A stretch of 35,259 bases of DNA from Puniceicoccales bacterium Verruco_02 (lineage in GTDB: Bacteria; Verrucomicrobiota; Verrucomicrobiia; Opitutales; Oceanipulchritudinaceae), in the NCBI GenBank assembly GCA_001604585.1, contig LVBW01000035.1:1-35259 (forward strand). Direction: 5' to 3'. This document shows, in pieces, positions 1-7,113 of this stretch. Both the position numbers and the translations under genes were made by a program. Each line of letters opens with the position of its first letter. Position 1 is the first letter of the stretch. Under the pieces are notes generated by a model. The model was not told the origin of the DNA. It saw only the letters and a program-made list of their open reading frames with translations, and did no database searches.

Positions 1-459
1 GCCCTAATGGACTGTCTGGAGCGCATGGGCGTGCCCGTGCGCGTGCAGAGCGCCATCCCCATGGAAAAGGTGGCCGAGCCGTTCATCCAGCGCCGCGCCG
101 TGCGCCACTTCGAGAAGGGCCGCATAGTCATCTTCGTGGCGGGTACGGGCAATCCCTTCTTCTCCACCGACACCACGGCGGCCCTTCGCGCCAGCGAGGT
201 GCAGGCCGACCTCATAATGAAGGCAACCAAGGTGGATGGCATCTACGACAAGGACCCCAAGAAGTTCCCCGACGCAGTGAAATACGACACGGTCAGCTAC
301 TCCGAATGCCTCGGCAAGCGCCTGAACGTGATGGACTCGACGGCCTTTTCGCTCTGCATGGACAACAACATGCCCATCATGGTGTTCAGTATGCAGGAAA
401 AGGGCAGTGTGAGGCGCGCGGTGCTGGGCGAGCAAATCGGTACTCTCGTGGGCCAGTAG
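1..459 (+). CDS. pyrH: UMP kinase, C-terminal part (5' end outside window)
   Basis: UMP kinase phosphorylates UMP to UDP with ATP in the cytoplasm, feeding pyrimidine nucleotide synthesis. The reading frame is open from base 1, so the gene enters from the left and only about 152 C-terminal residues are visible. They contain the typical bacterial PyrH core: [15 protein letters not shown], then [17 protein letters not shown], then [15 protein letters not shown] and [17 protein letters not shown]. These blocks line the UMP and ATP sites of this amino-acid-kinase-fold family. The gene ends in TAG at 457-459. No frr follows, although pyrH-frr is a common order in other bacteria. Identification is very secure; only the N-terminus is missing. 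Confidence 0.97.
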   Translation, partial: ALMDCLERMGVPVRVQSAIPMEKVAEPFIQRRAVRHFEKGRIVIFVAGTGNPFFSTDTTAALRASEVQADLIMKATKVDGIYDKDPKKFPDAVKYDTVSYSECLGKRLNVMDSTAFSLCMDNNMPIMVFSMQEKGSVRRAVLGEQIGTLVGQ

Positions 460-520
460 TGCATAGCGAAAGCGTCGGCAGCCACTTGGCTTGGCTTTGC
501 CCTTCCGGCCCTGCTTGGCA

Positions 521-817
521 TCAATGCATGACCAACATGCTTTCCGGACAGCTTACCTTGTCAGGATATCGCATCGCGTAATAGGCGCGGAAGCGGCGGG
601 ACTGACGACCCGTGAGTATGCGTTCGGCTATCTGGGCCGCCGAGGGCTTGCAACGAAGCTCACAGCCGAGGAAGTATATATCATCCTCTATCCAGGCCCT
701 TTGCACACCCATGTAGTGCTTCAGGTCCATCGGGCAGACCTGCTTGAATGCCAGCAGCTCGTCCGGGGAAAGCGAATCAACCCTGTCCAGAAGTTCCTGA
801 TCGAATTGTTGCGCCAT
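521..817 (-). CDS. Small hypothetical protein, 98 aa
   Basis: I do not recognise this protein. It begins MAQQFDQELLDRVDSLSPDELL, is mildly acidic at the start and basic in the second half, and has three cysteines (one in the C-terminal part, PDKVSCPESM) but no obvious metal motif, signal peptide or membrane segment. The start at 817 is supported by a good ribosome binding site: the minus strand reads AAAGGAGACACAACC directly before ATG. That is the main reason to believe the gene is real. It stands alone between pyrH (same side, opposite strand) and a spacer without genes. An LSPDELLAF-like helical start could be a protein-interaction segment, but no function can be assigned. Confidence 0.6.
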   Translation of the reverse strand: MAQQFDQELLDRVDSLSPDELLAFKQVCPMDLKHYMGVQRAWIEDDIYFLGCELRCKPSAAQIAERILTGRQSRRFRAYYAMRYPDKVSCPESMLVMH

Positions 818-992
818 GGTTGTGTCTCCTTTCCCCTAATATTGGTATCAGCATACGCCGTACCCGGGGCGGCACATCGCTCCGAATATCATAAGGCGAA
901 TGGTGTAGGGGCTATCCGGCATTCTTCGACGGGGTCTATCGAGTTTCTTGCGCGGTGAAATACAGGCGCTTTTCTGGGTTATTATCTGCTGG

Positions 993-1031
993 AACAATTT
1001 CGACAAGTGCCGCGAACGGTCTTTGCGGCGC
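993..1031 (+). repeat. Degenerate coding-like intergenic repeat, copy A
   Basis: This 39-base stretch matches copy B (5992-6030) and copy C (21831-21869) at 25 of 39 positions each by hand alignment. Read in the frame starting at 993 it gives NNFDKCRERSLRR, compared with NNFYFCYEFALRR (B) and KNFDFCCEGALRK (C). All three copies lie between genes on the plus strand. It is the most diverged copy and the match could partly be chance. Confidence 0.35.
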
Positions 1032-1402
1032 GTCGCACACTGTGGAGTGCATGTAAAGAATCTGGCTAACAAGGTCTTGCGAATTAATTATACCTGACTC
1101 CCGGCAAGCAGTCTTGTAACATGCAAGATGAGGTACGCCTTTCTGGCAATGCAAATAATTGCAACAAGGCTCAATTTTCATGCAAACTATTGAATGAGAT
1201 GAGTTTGAAATACTCGATGAACGCGACTTGCGCATCCCGTTCTTTCATGATGGGAGGGCTTCTTAAGCTAGGGCGGAGCATTTTACCGGAAATATCCGCC
1301 ACGATCTAGAAAGGTTGCTGCCGAGCTGCATCCTTGATGAGTCAGAAGCAATCCCGAGGCGGGGATGAGCGGTATTTTTCGAGGGTCCGTTAAACAGAAT
1401 TG

Positions 1403-1433
1403 TTGACTTAGTGCCAAGTGGCGGGCACTTTTT
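1403..1433 (+). promoter_or_regulatory. Possible tRNA promoter overlapping a terminator-like hairpin
   Basis: TTGACT at 1403-1408 is a good -35 hexamer. A 17-base spacer leads to CACTTT (1426-1431), a weak -10, about 17 bases before the tRNA. The same bases form a hairpin, GTGCC (1411-1415) with GGCAC (1424-1428), followed by five T. It may therefore be a promoter, a weak terminator, or both. Confidence 0.3.
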
Positions 1434-1447
1434 CGTCCTTTACCAGC

Positions 1448-1524
1448 GGGGGAGTAGCTCAGTTGGTTAGAGCGCATGATTCACATTCATGAGGTCCGGG
1501 GTTCGAGCCCCCGCTCTCCCACCA
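1448..1524 (+). tRNA. tRNA-Val (anticodon CAC), CCA encoded
   Basis: A complete cloverleaf is visible over 77 bases. The acceptor stem GGGGGAG (1448-1454) pairs with CTCTCCC (1514-1520), with one G-U. The D arm is GCTC/GAGC, and the anticodon arm CATGA/TCATG encloses the loop TTCACAT, with anticodon CAC at 1482-1484, which reads the valine codon GUG. The T arm CGGGG/CCCCG encloses TTCGAGC. The discriminator is A1521 and CCA is encoded at 1522-1524. The foreign-looking toxin-antitoxin module begins about 160 bases downstream of its 3' end, on the other strand. Confidence 0.95.
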
Positions 1525-1681
1525 TTTTGCATTTAGCCCGAGTCGACGCGAAGTCAGCGTCACAAGGCAGTGGACGGAACCGCCCCGACAAATCAGGAGC
1601 CTGCACAGGGTCATTTGCGTTCAAGCTCAGTGTGCACGAGCTATTGTGGCATATCAAATCGTGATGTAACGACTGTTGCTT

Positions 1682-2224
1682 CTAGAGAGGCTTGGGTTTC
1701 TTTCTTGCTGTTTTGGGGGTGGCTGGCTTGGCGACGTTTGGCAGAACGCCATGCCCCTGTTCTATACCCTTTGCATCTGACACCTTTAATTCATTAACTG
1801 AATTGTAAGCGCAGAAGTTGACGGTGGGCAGCATGATGGGGACGTATGGACCCGCAGAAGTGTTGTTTCGGATGATCTCCCTAGCAACACCGAACAACAA
1901 CGACGATCCGTTGATTCGCACGAATTTCTCTGGATCCTTAATTTCCACGCCGGGAACGGATGAGATTTCAAACAGTCCTACGACTTCTACAGAGAATTCG
2001 TAGGGGATATTTTTCCCATTAGTGACATTCTGCCAGACTTTCAGTGTGACCTGCCAGTCTCTGGGGGCCTCCTCTGTTCTCAGAATTTCTATGTTCACGC
2101 ATAGGTTCTCCAAGGCCAATTCAGTGGGTTGACTGGCATTGAATTCCCTGTTCGCGTGGAGGGAAATGTCAGTAGCAAAGTAGGCTTTACAATCAAGCTG
2201 CGAGGGTGCCGGAGTAATTGTCAT
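1682..2224 (-). CDS. SecB-like chaperone of a toxin-antitoxin-chaperone module
   Basis: This 180-residue protein has the SecB fold signature: an N-terminal segment CKAYFATDISLHANREF, a central strand ending in SVEVVGLFEI, and the diagnostic block INGSSLLFGVAREIIRNN followed by LPTVNFCAY (about residues 107-143). SecB chaperones bind unfolded proteins. The stand-alone versions next to toxin-antitoxin genes stabilise the antitoxin, as known for M. tuberculosis HigB1-HigA1-Rv1957. Here the gene is third after toxin and antitoxin, and its start overlaps the antitoxin end by 32 bases, which implies translational coupling; no clear ribosome site is seen. The C-terminus is a basic tail (ARKKPKPL), not the zinc-binding SecA tail of housekeeping SecB. 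The export chaperone itself is therefore a less likely identity. Confidence 0.85.
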   Translation of the reverse strand: MTITPAPSQLDCKAYFATDISLHANREFNASQPTELALENLCVNIEILRTEEAPRDWQVTLKVWQNVTNGKNIPYEFSVEVVGLFEISSVPGVEIKDPEKFVRINGSSLLFGVAREIIRNNTSAGPYVPIMLPTVNFCAYNSVNELKVSDAKGIEQGHGVLPNVAKPATPKTARKKPKPL

Positions 2225-2732
2225 GGCATTGTCTAGATGAGGTCAGAGCGTTATTTGTGCTGTAACGGATCGTGTCCTGAGCAAGATGTCTAATTGATGG
2301 AATCGTCCACAGCTTGGATGGCAAGGGACTAGTGGGTCGTTTGTTTGTAAGGTAGGGTATATCTATTTTGCCGTCTTTGAGTGCTCGAAGAATAAGGTTG
2401 GTTGCGCGTGAAGGGCGTTCCCGCCCTGTTTCCCACCTAGTCCAGCTTTTTTCTCCGATCTGGAGCAGTTCGGAGATTCGTTTCTGAGTCAAACCGAGTC
2501 GAGCGCGAAGATCCTTGATTTCTTCAGGGGAAAGCAGGCCCATAAGGCGGGCTTTTGTCTGCTCTATTAGTGTGATGGCCTCATCGCCGAAGAATATTTC
2601 TCCGCTGTCGGGATCTTTCCATGCTGGTACGCTGATGGTTTCACTGCCGATTATGGAAAGACCGTCGTTCGATGGAATTGGAACGTCGTAGGTGGTTGTT
2701 GTCTCAACCCAGCCTGGAACAGGTGCATTCAT
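2193..2732 (-). CDS. MqsA-type HTH antitoxin with C-terminal tail
   Basis: The 179-residue protein has three parts. Residues 1-60 form a strand-rich N-terminal region that lacks the zinc cysteines of classical MqsA. Residues about 68-120 form an XRE-type helix-turn-helix (LSPEEIKDLRARLGLTQKRI, then WTRWETGRERPS), the arrangement seen in MqsA/YgiT-type antitoxins. Residues 121-179 are a low-complexity tail rich in Ser, Thr and Asn with a few hydrophobic residues. In chaperone-dependent systems such a tail is the chaperone addiction segment bound by SecB; that this tail does the same is inference. Its ATG overlaps the toxin stop by four bases (ATGA) and its end overlaps the SecB-like gene. It should neutralise the toxin and repress the operon. 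Confidence 0.85.
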   Translation of the reverse strand: MNAPVPGWVETTTTYDVPIPSNDGLSIIGSETISVPAWKDPDSGEIFFGDEAITLIEQTKARLMGLLSPEEIKDLRARLGLTQKRISELLQIGEKSWTRWETGRERPSRATNLILRALKDGKIDIPYLTNKRPTSPLPSKLWTIPSIRHLAQDTIRYSTNNALTSSRQCHDNYSGTLAA

Positions 2733-3088
2733 AAAGTGTCTCGCTTGGGAAGATGACAGGAGATGATTATTGTCACCCTGCCGTTGTTTATCAGGTTGAT
2801 TTTCGCGTACATGCGTTTGTTCCTGAATTTGAAAAAGAAGGCGTAAGCTTTGCCCTTTGGCACCATGTCCGGCTCCGGCTTGCCACGTAAGCTTTTTGCG
2901 TCAAGCATTGCGGCCATAGCTTCCCGGTACTCGTATTCAAAAGAGTCGGGAAATATGGACTCGCGATCTGTTATGGCTCGCCTCGTCCAAACAACGGTGC
3001 CTGTTGCGGCTTTACGCAGAATGTTGGCGACGACCTTACGCCATTGTACAGGAACTGGACCTTCATGACTTAATAAGTCGGCACACAT
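2729..3088 (-). CDS. Putative toxin of the module (MqsR/RelE-like, 119 aa)
   Basis: This is the first gene of the minus-strand triad. Its C-terminal half, KAYAFFFKFRNKRMYAKINL followed by VTIIISCHLPKRD, resembles the closing strands of MqsR and related RelE-fold mRNA interferases (MqsR ends with a similar strand pair, VYLKITVI and LIVSFKEK). The basic, strand-rich composition and about 120-residue size also fit. I chose ATG at 3088; an upstream TTG at 3097 is in frame but lies inside the palindrome at 3091-3104. There is no Shine-Dalgarno before 3088, so the message may be leaderless. The toxin role rests mainly on gene order and size; the exact family is uncertain. Likely activity is mRNA cleavage. 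Confidence 0.65.
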   Translation of the reverse strand: MCADLLSHEGPVPVQWRKVVANILRKAATGTVVWTRRAITDRESIFPDSFEYEYREAMAAMLDAKSLRGKPEPDMVPKGKAYAFFFKFRNKRMYAKINLINNGRVTIIISCHLPKRDTL

Positions 3089-3090
3089 TG

Positions 3091-3104
3091 GTATCAATTG
3101 ATAC
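3091..3104. promoter_or_regulatory. Perfect 14-bp palindrome, likely antitoxin operator
   Basis: GTATCAATTGATAC is its own reverse complement and ends two bases before the toxin start codon. Antitoxins of the MqsA/HigA type repress their own operon by binding inverted repeats in this position, so this is the obvious operator. A TTGACC hexamer lies just upstream on the minus strand (3108-3113). Confidence 0.6.
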
Positions 3105-3287
3105 TCTGGTCAAGGAAAAACGTAATAATCCGAAATGTCACGTTTTGCGAACCGTCATCTTCTAAGCTATGTCAAGCTTGCGGTCAACGTGCATTATCAT
3201 TCATTCGCAAATGCTTGGGTGGTTATAGGAATGGAAAGTGATGGTTGAACTTGCACTAGGTAGCATACTGCACATATTTACACGGCG

Positions 3288-5372
3288 ATGGAACGCTTCA
3301 AGCTCGTATCCGAATACTCGCCCACGGGCGACCAGCCCGCGGCTATCGACGCCCTTGAAGAGTCTGTCCGCGACGGGAACCGCTACCAGACCCTGCTCGG
3401 GGTGACGGGCAGCGGCAAGACCTTCACGATTGCCAACCTGGTGGCGCGGCTCAACAGGCCCACTCTTGTCATATCGCACAACAAGACCCTCGCGGCCCAG
3501 CTATACAGCGAGTTCAAGGGCTTCTTCCCGGACAACGCCGTGGAGTACTTCGTCTCGAACTTCGACTACTACCAGCCCGAGGCCTACATCCCGCAGACAG
3601 ATACATACATCGAGAAGGACTCCTCCATTAACGACGAGATCGAGCGCCTGCGCATCCGTGCCACAAGCGCCCTTGTCAGCCGCCGCGACGTGCTCGTTGT
3701 CGCCAGCGTGTCCTGCATTTACGGCCTCGGCTCGCCGGAGGACTACACCGAGATGCTCATCACCGTGAAGCGCGGCCAGCGCCTGCGACGCGACGACTTC
3801 CTAAAGCGCATGGTGGAGAGCCTGTACGAGCGCAACGATATTGCCTTTGAGCGGGGCCGCTTCCGCGTGCGGGGCGAGGTGGTGGATGTGTTCCCCGCCT
3901 ACATGGAAAGCGCCGTGCGCATCGAGTTCTGGGGCGACGAGGTGGAGCGCATCCGCCCTCTCGACCCCCTGACGGGCAACTGCGGCGCGCCGCTCGAACA
4001 GTTCGCCCTGTACCCAGCCAGCCCCTTCGTCACCAGCCGCGACAAGCTGGAGGCGGCCATGAAACGCATTCGCGCCGAGATGGAGGAGCGCGTGGATGTG
4101 CTTGAAAAGGCGAATAAACTAGTCGAGGCGCAGCGCATACGAATGCGCACGGAGTACGACCTTGAGCTGATGGCGGAGATGGGCTTCTGCTCGGGCATAG
4201 AGAACTACTCGCGGCACCTTTCGGCACGCAAGGAGGGGGACCGCCCCTTCTGCCTCATAGACTTTTTCCCGAAGGACTTCCTGCTCATAATCGACGAGAG
4301 CCACTCCACTGTGCCGCAGATCCGCGCCATGTACAACGGCGACCGTGCGCGAAAGGAAAAGCTTGTCGAATACGGGTTCCGCCTGCCGAGCGCGCTGGAC
4401 AACCGTCCGCTCAAGGACAGCGAGTTCTGGGGCGAGGTGACGGGGCAGACAGTGTTCGTCTCCGCCACTCCAGCGCAGTTCGAGCTGCGCGAATCGGCCC
4501 TTGTCGTGCATCAGTTGATACGTCCTACGGGCCTTTTGGACCCGGTGATGGACCTGCGCCCATCGACGGGGCAGGTGGAGGACTTCATCGGCGAGGCGCT
4601 CAGGGCCGCCGAGGCGGGCGAGCGCGTGCTGGCAACGACGCTCACCAAGCGCATGAGCGAGGATTTGACAACGTACTTACGCGAGCGCGGTCTGCGCGTG
4701 GAGTATCTGCACAGCGACATCGACGCCATCGAGAGGGTGGAGATACTGCGCAAGTTGCGCCGGGGGCACTTTGACGTGCTAGTGGGTGTGAACCTCTTGC
4801 GCGAGGGCCTAGACCTGCCGGAGGTGGCCCTTGTTGCCATCTTGGACGCGGACAAGGAGGGCTTTTTGCGCAGCGAGACTTCGATTGTGCAGACCTCGGG
4901 CCGCGCCGCACGTCACGAGAAAGGGCGTGTGCTCCTTTACGCGGACAACATGACAGGCTCGCTAAGGGCTGCAATCGAGACGACCAACGCCCGTCGCGCA
5001 AGGCAGGAGGCCTTCAACGCCGAGCGCGGGATTACGCCGAGGGGTGTGAAAAGGGCCGAACAGGAGAGCCTGCATTACGAGCAGTTCGAGGCGGACCCTG
5101 TGAGCGTGGCCGAGGCGGGGGGCGACCAAGACGTGGCCCTAGTGCTCGCCGAGCTGGAGGGCGAGATGCTGGAGGCTGCGGAGCGGCTGGACTTTGAAAG
5201 GGCGGCTGTGCTGCGCGACCAGATAGAGGCGCTCAAGGGAGGCAAGGACGCAGTGGCAAAATACAGACAGGGCGGCAAGGGCGCGGACGCCCACAAACGC
5301 CGCGGCGCAAGGAGCGGCACTATTTACAAGGGCAGCAAGTTCACAGTGGGAAAGAAGACCAAGAAGGGCTGA
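3288..5372 (+). CDS. uvrB: Excinuclease ABC subunit B
   Basis: UvrB is the DNA-damage verification helicase of nucleotide excision repair; it receives DNA from UvrA and recruits UvrC. The 694-residue protein is full length for the family. Walker A GVTGSGKT lies at 38-45, and the damage-wedging beta-hairpin region rich in Tyr (DYYQPEAYIPQTDTYIEKDS) follows near residue 93. The helicase motif DESH lies at 336-339, followed by helicase motifs such as GVNLLREGLDLPEVALVAI and QTSGRAAR. A C-terminal UVR domain (about 620-650) contacts UvrC. The start ATG matches the family N-terminus (KLVSEYSPTGDQPAAI). It is convergent with the lipoprotein gene 16 bases downstream. No LexA-type box is evident upstream. 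Confidence 0.98.
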   Translation: MERFKLVSEYSPTGDQPAAIDALEESVRDGNRYQTLLGVTGSGKTFTIANLVARLNRPTLVISHNKTLAAQLYSEFKGFFPDNAVEYFVSNFDYYQPEAYIPQTDTYIEKDSSINDEIERLRIRATSALVSRRDVLVVASVSCIYGLGSPEDYTEMLITVKRGQRLRRDDFLKRMVESLYERNDIAFERGRFRVRGEVVDVFPAYMESAVRIEFWGDEVERIRPLDPLTGNCGAPLEQFALYPASPFVTSRDKLEAAMKRIRAEMEERVDVLEKANKLVEAQRIRMRTEYDLELMAEMGFCSGIENYSRHLSARKEGDRPFCLIDFFPKDFLLIIDESHSTVPQIRAMYNGDRARKEKLVEYGFRLPSALDNRPLKDSEFWGEVTGQTVFVSATPAQFELRESALVVHQLIRPTGLLDPVMDLRPSTGQVEDFIGEALRAAEAGERVLATTLTKRMSEDLTTYLRERGLRVEYLHSDIDAIERVEILRKLRRGHFDVLVGVNLLREGLDLPEVALVAILDADKEGFLRSETSIVQTSGRAARHEKGRVLLYADNMTGSLRAAIETTNARRARQEAFNAERGITPRGVKRAEQESLHYEQFEADPVSVAEAGGDQDVALVLAELEGEMLEAAERLDFERAAVLRDQIEALKGGKDAVAKYRQGGKGADAHKRRGARSGTIYKGSKFTVGKKTKKG

Positions 5373-5388
5373 AGATAGATGCCTGATT

Positions 5389-5853
5389 TTATCTAGATCC
5401 CATGGTAGCAGCTGGTGTACGAAGGAATAGCTGGCTGAGCAGAGGGCGGATTTTTTCAGCTGTCGTACCGAATTTTCCCATATTTGCTCCACCTTTTCTG
5501 CTGTCATATACGGCATAGCCTAGCAAACGTCCGTCTGTGTAAACTTTTGCCTCAAAGAACGTCAGATACATGGCCATGTCCCAGTTCCAGTTGGCAGTAT
5601 ATGTCATATAAACCGTATCTTTGGGTACTTCTGCGGTGGAGGATACCACAATGACATTTATGTTCATGTTCCTGATTTGGGAGCACATCTCGTCGATGAA
5701 ACCCTCCATCAGCACCTTTGGATTGTGCACAACGTATATCTCAGTCACGTTTTGTGCATTTGGCATCGGGACAACATTTTGGACGATCGCGCAGCCTGTG
5801 ATGATTACGGCAAATAGAGATAGCAGAGCGATGCGTATGGAACGTGGGTTCAT
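5389..5853 (-). CDS. Small lipoprotein (possibly Sbal_3080-type)
   Basis: The 154-residue protein has a lipoprotein signal peptide: a basic start (MNPRSIR), a hydrophobic stretch, and the lipobox ITGC with the lipid-anchored Cys at about residue 21. The mature part contains VPKDTVYMTYTANWNWDMAM and EAKVYTDGRLLGYAVYDSRK. I recall this pattern from the Sbal_3080 family of small lipoproteins of unknown function, but that match is from memory. It is likely anchored in the inner or outer membrane facing the periplasm. There is no strong ribosome site before ATG 5853. The gene and its upstream spacer are AT-richer than the neighbours, which may indicate transfer. Confidence 0.75.
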   Translation of the reverse strand: MNPRSIRIALLSLFAVIITGCAIVQNVVPMPNAQNVTEIYVVHNPKVLMEGFIDEMCSQIRNMNINVIVVSSTAEVPKDTVYMTYTANWNWDMAMYLTFFEAKVYTDGRLLGYAVYDSRKGGANMGKFGTTAEKIRPLLSQLFLRTPAATMGSR

Positions 5854-6162
5854 ATAGTATCGTTGGTGTAGGTTATTATTTTCTCAAGCAACTTTGATAT
5901 TTCGCTGCGAAAGGTCATTCGCGGCACTGGATACGTTTTGCATGCTTTTCGTGTCTAATTCAATGCTAATCTCATGCATAAGGTCACCTCGAACAACTTC
6001 TATTTCTGCTACGAATTTGCATTGCGGCGGCTGGCCTCGTTTCGGGAGTTCGACGGATGTCATTCAATACAACGCTCTTCCGAAGCCATGTCATTCATTC
6101 ACAAATCTACGTTCTAGCTTCGAAACATGTTGATAGATGTGGCCGTGAACTATTGGCACGCA
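5854..6162. other. AT-rich spacer holding a coding-like repeat
   Basis: About 309 bases between the lipoprotein start and the pilD stop. It contains repeat copy B and, around it, a 47-codon open frame with no recognised function. No terminator with a T-run is visible. Confidence 0.5.
5974..6117 (+). repeat. Coding-like intergenic repeat, copy B (47-codon frame)
   Basis: The core 5992-6030 matches copy C at 29 of 39 bases and copy A at 25 of 39. Upstream similarity to copy C continues through a GGTCACCT/GGCCACCT block. The frame opens with ATG at 5974 and stops at TAG 6115-6117; it reads MHKVTSNNFYFCYEFALRR and continues to the C-terminus IHKSTF. In copy C the equivalent frame is broken by TAA. 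No ribosome site precedes the ATG. I treat it as a mobile or decayed minigene repeat rather than a working gene; a real small protein is possible. Confidence 0.4.
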
Positions 6163-7113
6163 CTACCTGTTGCGCAGGAAAAGCCAGCTTATCTGGCTGA
6201 AGTAATCACTCACATAACCACTTGCCAGAAGCATGTAGAGCAGGGCGCCCCCCGCCAGTGCAGGGCCGAAGGGCATGGCCCCTTCGGGCACATCGTCGTC
6301 GCCTCCGGCCGCGCCCGGAAGAACCGCCTTGGCCAGCTCCTCCGCGTTGTCCCCAGGAGGCAATCCACCCAAGCCCTTGCCTAGAATTAGCTTTGTAAGC
6401 CCCCAAGAGACGACGGCCACAGTGCCCAGCACTGCACCACCAAAGAGCGCGAACACCGCGCCCTGCCAGCCGCAGAAGGCCCCAATGGCCCCCATGAGCT
6501 TCACATCGCCCTCGCCCATAGCCGGGCGACGCAGAGCTATCTCCGCCACTATCATAATCCAGTAGATGAGCGCCGTCCCGATGAACGCGCCCTGAATGGA
6601 ACTAAGCAGAGACTCGAAGCCCGTCAGACGCAGCCCATCCACGGAATGCAGCCCCGGAATGAAGGCCGAAAGCACTATGCCAGCTACAAAGCCGCCCACT
6701 GAGAAGCGGTCCGGGATGGTCATCGTGTCTAGGTCAATGAAGGTCGCGCAAATGAGCATGGACGTAAACAGCATCCACGCCAGAGCCGTGGGCAGATCCG
6801 GCGCGCGAAGCCAGCAGGCAAGAAACAGCGCCCCGGTAAGTATCTCCACAGCCGGATAGCGAAAGCTGAAAGCCTGCCCGCAGCAGCGCGCCCTGCCGCG
6901 GAGGATGAACCAGCCCAGTATCGGGATATTGTCGTACCAGGCAATGGCCTTGCCGCAAACGCAGCGCGAGCCGGGCCTAGTCACACTTTTCCCTGCCGGT
7001 ATGCGGTAGATGCACACATTGAGGAAGCTGCCGATGCAGGCCCCGAATATGAACGCCACGGTGGGGAAATACCAGGGCATGGTTCGCGCCATTGTAAGCA
7101 GTGCCTCTTTCAT
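6163..7113 (-). CDS. pilD: Prepilin leader peptidase / N-methyltransferase
   Basis: This polytopic inner-membrane aspartyl protease cleaves and N-methylates type IV prepilins or type II secretion pseudopilins. The 316-residue protein shows the N-terminal domain (FIFGACIGSFLNVCIYRIP, then NIPILGWFILRGR and FRYPAVE) and the two catalytic Asp motifs FIDLDTMTIPD (D127 region) and GEGDVKL (D203), with about eight membrane segments. Its cysteine pairs are unusual: C51-x-C53 and C77-C78 instead of CxxC and CxxC. A C-terminal Asp-rich loop (GGDDDVPEG) precedes the last membrane segment. Its ATG overlaps the aroE stop by four bases, so it is the last gene of the tilS-ftsH-aroE run. No pilus genes are nearby. 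Confidence 0.93.
   Translation of the reverse strand: MKEALLTMARTMPWYFPTVAFIFGACIGSFLNVCIYRIPAGKSVTRPGSRCVCGKAIAWYDNIPILGWFILRGRARCCGQAFSFRYPAVEILTGALFLACWLRAPDLPTALAWMLFTSMLICATFIDLDTMTIPDRFSVGGFVAGIVLSAFIPGLHSVDGLRLTGFESLLSSIQGAFIGTALIYWIMIVAEIALRRPAMGEGDVKLMGAIGAFCGWQGAVFALFGGAVLGTVAVVSWGLTKLILGKGLGGLPPGDNAEELAKAVLPGAAGGDDDVPEGAMPFGPALAGGALLYMLLASGYVSDYFSQISWLFLRNR

Larger units (their letters stand above)
818..1447. other. AT-richer intergenic spacer of about 630 bases
   Basis: No convincing gene lies between the small hypothetical gene and tRNA-Val. Open frames here lack ribosome sites and have unusual composition. The stretch contains one degenerate copy of the intergenic repeat (993-1031), a weak inverted repeat GCAAT/ATTGC around 1147-1163, and a possible promoter or hairpin just before the tRNA. 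It could hold decayed genes. Confidence 0.5.

Noticed and set aside
936-1235. Minus-strand 99-codon open frame in the 818-1447 spacer
   Set aside because: No ribosome site, unusual composition and no recognisable motif.
3160-3200. Second copy of the tail of the intergenic repeat
   Set aside because: Only a 16-base near-match (TCATTCATTC-CAAAT) with 6090-6110; surrounding sequence does not align.
1525-3287. Direct repeat of the tRNA-Val 3' end marking an att site
   Set aside because: No second copy of the T-arm/acceptor sequence found near 3200-3288; the island idea rests on composition and position only.
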